Shown here in pieces: positions 1 through 6,230 of a DNA stretch of 7,309 nucleotides. Position 1 is the stretch's first letter, and each line of letters starts with the position of its first letter. This DNA is from Planctomycetaceae bacterium (GTDB lineage: Bacteria; Planctomycetota; Planctomycetia; Pirellulales; UBA1268), in the NCBI GenBank assembly GCA_003488325.1, contig DNLZ01000234.1, forward strand, positions 1 to 7,309, in the 5' to 3' direction. A program made the translations under genes and the position numbers. Below the pieces are notes generated by a model. That model saw nothing but the letters and a program-made list of their open reading frames with translations. It did not search any database and was not told the DNA's origin.

Positions 1-3000
1 CACGCGATCGGCGGGGCGCACGCCCGCTCCGGTGCGCTTCGTCAACGAGTCGCCGAGTTCCGCCCGCGCCGCCTCCGCGATCGCCTCGAGCCGCGCGACC
101 ACGTCGGGATGGTCCGCGGCGACGTCGTGCCGCTCCTGCCGATCGCCGGCGAGGTCGTAGAGACAACGCCCGACCGGGAGCGGCCGGTACTTCCCCGGTC
201 TGCCGTCGGTGCCGGCCGTCTGCCCCTCCATCGACCGCGACGTGTGCGGGAAGAAGAGCTTCCAGTCGCCGGACCGCACCGCCTGCAATTCGTTGTCGGC
301 ATACCAGAAGGCGTAGACCGGTTCGCGGCCGGCATCGGCCCGCCCGACGAACGCGGCCCAACGATCGTGGCCGTCGATGCGCCGCCCGTCGACCAGGCAA
401 TGGCCGGTCTCGTCGCGGGGCAGGCTGTCGCCGGTGAGCCCGGCGATCGTCGGCAGGATGTCGATCGTCATGAGCGGCTCGTCGCTCACGGTGCCTGCCG
501 GAATCGCGCCGGGCAGACGGGCGACACAGGGCACCCGCACGCCCCCCTCGAAACACGTTCCCTTCCCCTCGCGCAGGTCGCCCGCCGATCCCGCGTGCGT
601 GCCGTAGGAGAGCCACGGCCCGTTGTCGCTCGTGAACAGCACGAGCGTGTCGTCGGCATGCCCGGTGCGGTCGAGCGCGGCGAGGATGGCGCCGACCGAG
701 GCGTCGATCTCGGCGAGGACGTCGCCGTAGAGTCCCCCGGGAGCGGTGCCCCTGAACGCGTCGCCGGCGAAGAGCGGGACATGCGGCATCGCATGGGCGA
801 GGTAGAGGAAGAAGGGCCGGCGGTCCTCGGCCGCGGCAGCCCCCTCGATGAACGCGACGGCGCGCTCGGCGTAGCGGGCCGTGAGCGTCGCCTGATCCTC
901 GGGTGTCACGTCGGCGTCGATCACGCGATCGCCCTCGATGAGCGGGAGCGTCGGATACGTGCCCGGCCTGGCCTCCGGATGATGCGGCCACATGTCGTTG
1001 GAATACGGCAGCCCGAGGTACTCATCGAAGCCGTGGTGCACCGGCAGGAACGGCGGATGGTGGCCGAGGTGCCACTTGCCGACCGCCGCCGTGCGGTAGC
1101 CACGGTCGCGGAGGAGTTCCGCGAGCGTCGTCTCGGAGGCCGCAAGACCGTGCCGACTCGACGGGCCGAGCGCGCCCGAGATGCCGATGCGGTTGGGATA
1201 GCACCCGGTGAGCAGGGCGGCACGCGACGCCGAGCAGACGGCCTGCGCGACGTGGAAGTCGGTGAACCGCACGCCCTCCCGGGCGAGTCGGTCGATGTGC
1301 GGCGTGGCCGCCGCGGTGCCGCCATAACAGCCCGGATCGCCGTAGCCCATGTCGTCGGCGAAGATCACGACCACGTTCGGCCGCCGCGCGGGCGCGGCCG
1401 CTCCGGTCTTCGGCGCGCGGGCACGCGGCTGCGGATGCGCCCGGGCCTCGCTGCCATCCGACGCGGCGAGCGCGCGGCACTCCTCCGCGATCCGATTCCA
1501 TTCCGCCTCGAGTGCATCGACCCGCTCCGGCTCGGCCGACGCGCGGTTGCGAGTCTCCGTGCGATCCCGGGCGAGGTCGTAGAGCTCCCACGGCCGGTTC
1601 CTCTCGGCCACGAGTTTCCAGTCGCCGACGCGCACCGCGCGATGGCCTTCGTGGCACCACCAGAGCGCGTCGTGCGCCGGCGGCGCCGACGCGTCGGCGA
1701 TCGCGCGCGCGAAGCTCCGGCCCTGCATCGGGGGAACGGCAGCGCCGTCGTGTTCCACGGGTGCGGTCACGCCCGCCACCTCGAGCACCGTGGGGGCGAC
1801 GTCGATCACGTGCACCGGTTGCGCTCGCAGGCCGCCCGCGGCCGCCCCGCCGCCGGGCCAATGGACGATCCACGGCGAGGCGATGCCCCCCTCGTGGACC
1901 CACGTCTTGTGACGGCGGAAGGGCGTGTTGGCCACGCTCGAAAACCCGGGGCCGAGGCAGAGATACGTGCCCGCCGAACCCGGCGGCAGCGCCGGATCAT
2001 GCCCCTTGCCCCGGATCATGATCTCGGCCGAGGCGCCGTTGTCGCTCACGAAGAGGATCAGCGTGTCGTCGAGGGCGTTCATCGCCTCGATCTGGGCGAT
2101 GATGGTGCCGACGGCGCGATCCATCAGTTCGATCATCGCCGCGTGGATCGCCATCTTCGCGGCCTGGAACGATTGCTGCTCCGTCGTGAGGTCGGACCAG
2201 GGCCGCGGCCGATCGACTTCGCCCGGCCCCAGCCGCGCGAGCACCTCGGGCTTCGGCTGGTAGGGCGGGCCCACGTCGGGCTCGAGCGGCGCGAGGCTCG
2301 CGCTGACGACGCCACCGTCGAGGAGCCGGCGGAAGCGGGCGGCACGCAGCGCGTCCCAGCCCGCGGCATACCGGGCGGTGTACCGCGCGACGACGTCCGC
2401 CGGTGCGTGGAGCGGAAAGTGGGGCGACGTGAAGGCGACGTAGCTGAAGAACGGCTGAGCGGCGTGGCTCGCGGCATGCTCACGGAGGCACGCGGCGGCG
2501 TGGTCACCGACGGCGGTCGTCACGTAGAAGCGGTCGCCGCCCTCGATCGGCTCGCCATCGACCGTGATCCCCTGCGGATCGAAGAAGTCGTTCTGCCCCC
2601 CCTCGATCTGCAGCGACCGATGAAACCCGGCCTCCAGCGGCTGCCCGTCGACGTGCCACTTGCCGGAGTGGTACGAGCGATATCCGGCCGGGGCGAGGAG
2701 TTCGGGCAGGAGCCGCGCCCACGACGGCCGCCGTGACTGGCTGCCCCCCTTCCCGCCGGGCAGGGCATCGCGTCGGATCGCCTGCGCGTAGTAGCCGGTG
2801 AGGAGCGCGCCGCGGCTCGGCCAGCAGCGGGCCGTGCTGTATCCCTGGGTGAACCGCAGCCCGCCGCGTGCCAGGCGGTCGAGGTGCGGCGTCTCGATCT
2901 CGCCGCCGTAGGCGCCGAGATCGGAGAACCCGAGATCGTCGGCCACGATCACGACCACGTTCGGCGGCGCGGCGACCAGCGTCGTCGTGCACGCGACGAA

Positions 3001-3039
3001 AGCCGCGACCACGAGACCGGGACGAAGGGACCTGCGCAT
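1..3039 (-). CDS. Secreted two-domain (tandem) type I sulfatase, C-terminus cut by window edge
   Basis: This frame is open from ATG at 3039 to base 1, giving 1013 visible residues. Residues 1-24 look like a Sec signal peptide (Arg-rich start, hydrophobic core, cleavage near LVAA/PPN). Domain 1 spans about 25-525 and resembles AtsA/PAS-type enzymes: DD34-35, C72-W-P-S-R76 (formylglycine site), K127/H129, H207, D333-N334 and K378 in a PFRRHKTWVHEGG motif. A Pro/Ala/Arg-rich linker (about 527-553) leads to domain 2 (about 554-1000), which is arylsulfatase A-like: DD562-563, C602-S-A-S-R606, K655/H657, H753, D805-N806 and K826. Known family chemistry is hydrolysis of sulfate esters by a formylglycine made from the Cys; the substrate is not readable here, though sulfated glycans are likely. 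The start is set by GGAGG 7 nt upstream. The visible end (RPADRV) resembles the usual arylsulfatase C-terminus, so the stop is probably just beyond the edge. Ordinary bacterial sulfatases are about 450-600 residues, half this size. The gene follows the ThuA gene by 42 nt. Confidence 0.93.
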   Translation of the reverse strand, partial: MRRSLRPGLVVAAFVACTTTLVAAPPNVVVIVADDLGFSDLGAYGGEIETPHLDRLARGGLRFTQGYSTARCWPSRGALLTGYYAQAIRRDALPGGKGGSQSRRPSWARLLPELLAPAGYRSYHSGKWHVDGQPLEAGFHRSLQIEGGQNDFFDPQGITVDGEPIEGGDRFYVTTAVGDHAAACLREHAASHAAQPFFSYVAFTSPHFPLHAPADVVARYTARYAAGWDALRAARFRRLLDGGVVSASLAPLEPDVGPPYQPKPEVLARLGPGEVDRPRPWSDLTTEQQSFQAAKMAIHAAMIELMDRAVGTIIAQIEAMNALDDTLILFVSDNGASAEIMIRGKGHDPALPPGSAGTYLCLGPGFSSVANTPFRRHKTWVHEGGIASPWIVHWPGGGAAAGGLRAQPVHVIDVAPTVLEVAGVTAPVEHDGAAVPPMQGRSFARAIADASAPPAHDALWWCHEGHRAVRVGDWKLVAERNRPWELYDLARDRTETRNRASAEPERVDALEAEWNRIAEECRALAASDGSEARAHPQPRARAPKTGAAAPARRPNVVVIFADDMGYGDPGCYGGTAAATPHIDRLAREGVRFTDFHVAQAVCSASRAALLTGCYPNRIGISGALGPSSRHGLAASETTLAELLRDRGYRTAAVGKWHLGHHPPFLPVHHGFDEYLGLPYSNDMWPHHPEARPGTYPTLPLIEGDRVIDADVTPEDQATLTARYAERAVAFIEGAAAAEDRRPFFLYLAHAMPHVPLFAGDAFRGTAPGGLYGDVLAEIDASVGAILAALDRTGHADDTLVLFTSDNGPWLSYGTHAGSAGDLREGKGTCFEGGVRVPCVARLPGAIPAGTVSDEPLMTIDILPTIAGLTGDSLPRDETGHCLVDGRRIDGHDRWAAFVGRADAGREPVYAFWYADNELQAVRSGDWKLFFPHTSRSMEGQTAGTDGRPGKYRPLPVGRCLYDLAGDRQERHDVAADHPDVVARLEAIAEAARAELGDSLTKRTGAGVRPADRV
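1381..1461 (-). other. Interdomain linker joining the two sulfatase domains
   Basis: Residues 527-553 of the sulfatase fusion form a low-complexity stretch rich in Ala, Pro and Arg. It lies between the end of domain 1 (after the ELYDLARDR motif and a helical tail containing EAEWNRIAEEC) and the first strand of domain 2 (PNVVVIFADD). It has no stop codon, no hydrophobic signal-peptide core, no ATG in frame and no ribosome binding site ahead of domain 2. The first in-frame ATG of domain 2 is inside its metal-binding motif (ADDMGYG), too late to serve as a start. This supports one continuous polypeptide rather than two adjacent genes. A past read-through of an intergenic region is a plausible origin (inference). 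Confidence 0.75.
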
Positions 3040-3046
3040 GCGCGAG

Positions 3047-3051
3047 CCTCC
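3047..3051 (-). promoter_or_regulatory. Ribosome binding site of the sulfatase fusion
   Basis: Reading the minus strand, GGAGG is followed by 7 nt and ATG at 3039. It fixes the start directly before the signal peptide. Confidence 0.75.
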
Positions 3052-3081
3052 AATGGACCATGGGACGCGGTCCGCGCGTCG

Positions 3082-4245
3082 TCACCGTTCGGCCATGACC
3101 TCGGCGAGAAGCGCGGCCGCGGCCGCCGAGCGGGCCTCCGCCGGAAGGCTCCGCAGCGCGAGCATGCGCGGGCGAAGACCGACGGCCCAGCCGGGCTCGC
3201 GCGCGATCCGGGCATCCACCCGCGCCCGCAACGCATCCGCCTGCTCGCCGCCAGCGGCGGCGACCACGCCCCGCAGGTACTCCGCCGCCTGTGCCTCGGG
3301 ATTGGGCGCGGCCGGTGCGTCGAAGCGGCCGAGCGACCACGCGATCCCCTCCGACGCGTGCCGCCGGAACATCGGCTCCTTCCAGGTGGCCTCGTTGTGG
3401 CCGAAGTTCGTGTAGAAGACGCGCCCCTTCCCGTAGTCACGCACCCACGACACGGGCACGTGCCACGGCTCCTTGGGCGTGCTCGCGGCCATGTCGAGAC
3501 TCACGAGCACCCGCAGGTTCTCCGGCGCGTAGCGGCCGTCGTATTGATAGATCTCGTCCTTCCAGCGAAACCGCTCGGGAAACATCCCGGCCACGCGGTG
3601 ACCCGTCTCGTGCACGACGAAGGCGTGCTCGCCGCCGGCGTTCCACGGATGACCCGCGAAGTGCCCGCCCACCATCTCGCAGTAGGCGTCCGACGCCTTG
3701 AGCGTGTCGGTGGCGGCGTGGAAGCCGATGAAGGCCTTGCCGCCGCGCAGCCAGCCGAGAAACGCGTCGATGTCGGGGATCGGAAGGTTTCCCGTGGTGC
3801 TCGCGAAGATCACCCCGTCGAATTCCGCGAGCGCCGCCGGCGCGAAGGCCGTGGCGAACTGCTCGCGGAGCGCCTGCTGCCAGACCTCGTCGGCCCGACG
3901 GAAGGCATCCATCTCGGCCGCGTGGGCGGCCTGCCGCGCCTGCCACGCGGCGTCGTCCTCATCGGGCTTCCGCTGGGGAGCGCGCGGCTGCGGCGGGCGG
4001 CCCTCCGGCTGACGGAGAAACGCGCAGTGGAAGAGCCCCGACTCGCGGCCGATCTCCTCGAGCGCCGCCTCGGCGACGGGGATCGACGCATGGCGGAACC
4101 CCGTCGTCACGCTCACGACGAGGAGCCGGGCGGGGCCGTCGGCCGCCGCCGCGATGGCCGCTGCCATGGACCACGCGACGAGCCCCCACGCCCCCAGGTG
4201 TCGCCACGACGCGGTGCGCCCGCTGCCACGATTCGGTCCTGCCAT
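3082..4245 (-). CDS. Secreted ThuA-domain protein
   Basis: The protein has 387 residues. A signal peptide is visible (basic start to about R15, hydrophobic AWGLVAWSMAAAIAAAA, cleavage near residue 36). The ThuA-like, class I glutamine amidotransferase-like fold follows at about 40-310: LLVVSVTTGFRH at 41-52, FDGVIFASTTG at 142-152, GFHAATDT at 174-181, GGHFAGHPW at 193-201, DEIYQY at 230-235 and RVFYTNFGHNEATW at 275-288. A charged helical insertion sits at about 81-130, and an Ala-rich helical tail at 311-387 may be a small extra domain. The first ThuA described acts in trehalose/sucrose use in rhizobia; secreted relatives are abundant in Planctomycetes and are thought to act on sugars, but this protein's reaction cannot be read from sequence. 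The frame is open upstream to an ATG at 4506, but GGAGGA 7 nt before the ATG at 4245 and the signal peptide fix this start. It is probably co-transcribed with the sulfatase fusion. Confidence 0.9.
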   Translation of the reverse strand: MAGPNRGSGRTASWRHLGAWGLVAWSMAAAIAAAADGPARLLVVSVTTGFRHASIPVAEAALEEIGRESGLFHCAFLRQPEGRPPQPRAPQRKPDEDDAAWQARQAAHAAEMDAFRRADEVWQQALREQFATAFAPAALAEFDGVIFASTTGNLPIPDIDAFLGWLRGGKAFIGFHAATDTLKASDAYCEMVGGHFAGHPWNAGGEHAFVVHETGHRVAGMFPERFRWKDEIYQYDGRYAPENLRVLVSLDMAASTPKEPWHVPVSWVRDYGKGRVFYTNFGHNEATWKEPMFRRHASEGIAWSLGRFDAPAAPNPEAQAAEYLRGVVAAAGGEQADALRARVDARIAREPGWAVGLRPRMLALRSLPAEARSAAAAALLAEVMAER

Positions 4246-4465
4246 CTGCCGCTCCTCCCCGGGGTGGTGTCCGGCCATCGACCGCGACGACTCGGCTGGT
4301 CGCCGCAGCATACCCATCCTGCCGGGCCGGTTCCCGCCCGCGGCGACGGTCGGCTCGCGACCCGCAGGCCCCGGCAGAACCGGCACGCTCTGCTCACGTT
4401 TCCCGATCCGCCCAACCGATAGAAGCGGCACGGTCCAGCCTGCGCCCCGTCGGTCTCGCGCGCCC
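4246..4465. other. Divergent intergenic region, presumed promoters of both gene groups
   Basis: These 220 nt separate the minus-strand ThuA/sulfatase pair from the plus-strand transporter genes and should contain both promoters. I see no strong sigma-70 pair. The best minus-strand -10-like hexamer is TATGCT at 4312-4307, about 60 nt before the ThuA start, but nothing like TTGACA lies 17 nt upstream of it. On the plus strand GATAGA at 4418-4423 is a weak -10 candidate, also without a -35. An 8-bp inverted repeat (GCCGGTTC at 4326-4333 and GAACCGGC at 4377-4384) is present but is within chance expectation. No RNA gene or riboswitch-like structure was recognised. Confidence 0.4.
4253..4258 (-). 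promoter_or_regulatory. Ribosome binding site of the ThuA-domain gene
   Basis: On the minus strand GGAGGA is followed by 7 nt and the ATG at 4245. This decides the start against upstream in-frame ATGs at 4278 and 4506, neither of which would place the signal peptide at the N-terminus. Confidence 0.8.
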
Positions 4466-5332
4466 ATGCCAGCCCCAGCCGCCACCGCCGCTTCTCCGCC
4501 GGGCATCGCCGGCTGGCTCGCCGATCGGGTCGCCGACCTCGGCGAGCTCGCGATCGGCTGGGTCGCCTCGATCGGCGACGTGGTGCTCTTCGCGCTGCGG
4601 ACCCTCGGCTGGATCGTGGCGCGGCGGCAGCGCCGCGAGGTGCTCCTGCCGAGCTTCTACCAGATCGGCGTCATGTCGCTGCCGGTGGTGGCGCTCACGG
4701 GGCTCTTCATCGGCATGGTGCTCGCGGTGCAGAGCTACGCGCAGTTCAAGTCGCTCGGCCTCGAGACGCGGCTCGGCTCGGTGATCAATCTCTCGCTCGT
4801 GAGGGAGCTCGGTCCGGTGCTCGCCGCCACGATGCTGGCGGGCCGGGTGGGCAGCGCCATGGCCGCCGAGCTCGGCACGATGCGCGTCACCGAGCAGATC
4901 GACGCGCTCGAGAGCATGGGGGCCAACCCCATCTACTACCTCGTCGTGCCCCGCTTCCTCGGCTGCCTGGTGCTCATTCCGTCGCTCACGGTGATGGCCG
5001 ACTTCATGGGCGTGCTCGGCGGCTACCTCTACTCCCACCTGGTGCTGGGCATCGACTACCACCACTACTGGGAAAACTCCCGGGCCTACGTCGATGCGTT
5101 CGACTTCCTCATGGGGATCTCGAAGAGCTTCTTCTTCGGCGCCGCGATCGCGCTGGTGAGCTGCCACCACGGCTTCCACTGCGCGCCGGGGGCCGAGGGG
5201 GTGGGCCGGGCGGCGACGAACGCGTTCGTCCACTCCTTCGTGCTGATCCTCGTGCTCGACCTGTTCCTGGGGATCGGGCTCAACCATCTCCACGACTTCA
5301 TCCACCCCGACGGGCCGCGCCGCCTGCTGTGA
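4466..5332 (+). CDS. mlaE: MlaE-type ABC lipid transporter permease
   Basis: This 288-residue inner-membrane permease of the Mla/MCE family forms the membrane channel of an ABC complex moving phospholipids or related lipids between inner and outer membrane. Family hallmarks: an amphipathic/hydrophobic N-terminal helix (about 24-53), a hydrophobic stretch at 68-89 (VMSLPVVALTGLFIGMVLAV), then RELGPVLAATMLAGRVGSA (113-131), the conserved cytoplasmic segment GTMRVTEQIDALESMG (137-152) expected to contact the ATPase, further membrane segments at about 156-196, FFFGAAIALVSC (222-233), GAEGVGRAAT (242-251) and a last helix at about 255-272. The start is uncertain: no Shine-Dalgarno sequence precedes the ATG at 4466. 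In-frame extension upstream would run into the divergent ThuA gene and adds no family sequence, so this ATG is the best choice. The His-containing C-terminus (LNHLHDFIHPDG) looks local to this protein. It is the first gene of a three-gene operon. Confidence 0.92.
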   Translation: MPAPAATAASPPGIAGWLADRVADLGELAIGWVASIGDVVLFALRTLGWIVARRQRREVLLPSFYQIGVMSLPVVALTGLFIGMVLAVQSYAQFKSLGLETRLGSVINLSLVRELGPVLAATMLAGRVGSAMAAELGTMRVTEQIDALESMGANPIYYLVVPRFLGCLVLIPSLTVMADFMGVLGGYLYSHLVLGIDYHHYWENSRAYVDAFDFLMGISKSFFFGAAIALVSCHHGFHCAPGAEGVGRAATNAFVHSFVLILVLDLFLGIGLNHLHDFIHPDGPRRLL

Positions 5333-5336
5333 CCCC

Positions 5337-6230
5337 ATGCCCGCCGCCGCCACCGCACCGTCGTCCGCCGCCGATCAGGCAGCCCCTCCCCTGCTCCAGG
5401 TCGACCGGCTCACCGTGCGCTTCGGGCCGCACGAGGTGCTGCGCGACATCGCGATCGACGTGGCCGCCGGCGAGACGCTGGTCATCCTCGGCGAGAGCGG
5501 CTGCGGGAAGACGGTGCTGCTCAAGAGCATGATCGGGCTCGTGCGCCCCAGTGGCGGCGACGTCCGCTTCGAGGGGCGCTCGCTCGGGCGGCTCGGCGAC
5601 CGGCAGCTCGCCCACCTCCGCACCCGCTACGGCTTCGTCTTCCAGGGGGCCGCGCTCTTCGACTCGGCCTCGATCGCCGACAACATCGCCTTTCCGCTCC
5701 GCGAGCACACGCGGCTGTCGGAGGCGGAGATCCGCCCGATCGTCGAGTCGCTCGTGGACGAGGTGGGGCTGCCCCGCTCCGCCCTGGCGAAAAAGCCCGT
5801 CGAGGTCTCCGGCGGCATGCGCAAGCGTGCGGGACTCGCGCGGGCGCTGGCCCTCGACCCGCAGCTCATCCTCTACGACGAGCCGACGACCGGGCTCGAT
5901 CCGATCATGAGCGACGTGATCAACGAGCTCATCCTGCGCGTGCGGCGCCGGCCCGGCGTGACGAGCGTCGTGGTCACGCACGACATGCACACCGCCCGCA
6001 AGGTGGCCGATCGGATCGTGATGCTCTACCCGGTCGCGCGGCTCCGGCAGGACGAGCCGCAGATCGTCTTCGACGGCACCCCCGACCGGCTCGCGAGCAG
6101 CCGCGATCCGCGCGTGCGGCAGTTCGTCGAGGGTCGCGCGGGCAGCCGCATCGACGAACTGCGCGAGGAGCAGGGGCTCGCGGCGGCCGGCGGCCGGGGC
6201 GACGGCGACGACACGGAGGACTCCCGATGA
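5337..6230 (+). CDS. mlaF: MlaF-type ABC transporter ATPase
   Basis: This 297-residue cytoplasmic ATPase powers the Mla/MCE lipid transporter. Visible motifs: Walker A GESGCGKT at 52-59, Q-loop Q103 (FVFQGAALFDS), signature VSGGM at 157-161 (family usual LSGGM), Walker B LILYDEP at 177-183 with D181/E182, D-loop GLDP at 186-189 and switch His215 (VVVTHDMH). The segment MSDVINELI just after GLDP and the MRKRAGLARALALDP stretch are typical of MCE-associated ATPases (Mla/TGD3/Mkl type) rather than importer ATPases. An Ala/Pro-rich N-terminal tail of about 18 residues and an acidic disordered-looking C-terminus (about 283-297) flank the domain. The gene starts 4 nt after the mlaE stop without its own clear ribosome binding site, suggesting translational coupling. 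Its stop overlaps the next start. Confidence 0.94.
   Translation: MPAAATAPSSAADQAAPPLLQVDRLTVRFGPHEVLRDIAIDVAAGETLVILGESGCGKTVLLKSMIGLVRPSGGDVRFEGRSLGRLGDRQLAHLRTRYGFVFQGAALFDSASIADNIAFPLREHTRLSEAEIRPIVESLVDEVGLPRSALAKKPVEVSGGMRKRAGLARALALDPQLILYDEPTTGLDPIMSDVINELILRVRRRPGVTSVVVTHDMHTARKVADRIVMLYPVARLRQDEPQIVFDGTPDRLASSRDPRVRQFVEGRAGSRIDELREEQGLAAAGGRGDGDDTEDSR
6215..6220 (+). promoter_or_regulatory. Ribosome binding site of the MCE-protein gene
   Basis: GGAGGA lies inside the end of mlaF, 6 nt before ATG at 6227. Together with the ATGA stop/start overlap it supports that start over the in-frame ATG five codons later. Confidence 0.75.

Noticed and set aside
1321..1461. Frameshift or missed gene boundary between two separate sulfatase genes
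   Set aside because: Both domains stay in the same frame across the junction, motif spacing is normal on both sides, and there is no stop, ribosome binding site, in-frame ATG or signal peptide before domain 2. A sequencing or assembly error cannot be fully excluded without reads.
109..2736. 875-codon open frame on the plus strand
   Set aside because: It lies exactly opposite the sulfatase frame in codon-aligned register. High GC at third positions removes stops there. The translation is Arg/Gly/Val-rich with no recognisable domain, whereas the minus strand encodes clear sulfatase motifs throughout.
3017..3039. Tat signal or lipobox at the start of the sulfatase fusion
   Set aside because: The Arg pair at residues 2-3 lacks the rest of the Tat consensus, and the Cys at residue 17 is preceded by FVA, a poor lipobox; a plain Sec signal peptide fits better.
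3064..3080. Possible terminator between the ThuA gene and the sulfatase fusion
   Set aside because: The stem is only 6 bp with a 5-nt loop and is not followed by a T run on the minus strand, so it is not a convincing intrinsic terminator.
4326..4384. 8-bp inverted repeat GCCGGTTC / GAACCGGC in the divergent spacer
   Set aside because: A perfect 8-bp inverted pair somewhere in 220 nt of GC-rich DNA is close to chance expectation (roughly 0.4 or more by simple counting), the 43-nt gap is too long for a usual operator, and the arms do not extend.
2884..4422. 512-codon open frame on the plus strand
   Set aside because: It is antisense to the ThuA-domain gene and the start of the sulfatase fusion. 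Its composition is biased and it shows no family motif.
4394..5353. 319-codon open frame on the minus strand
   Set aside because: It is antisense to mlaE, with repetitive His/Glu/Arg composition caused by reading hydrophobic codons backwards.
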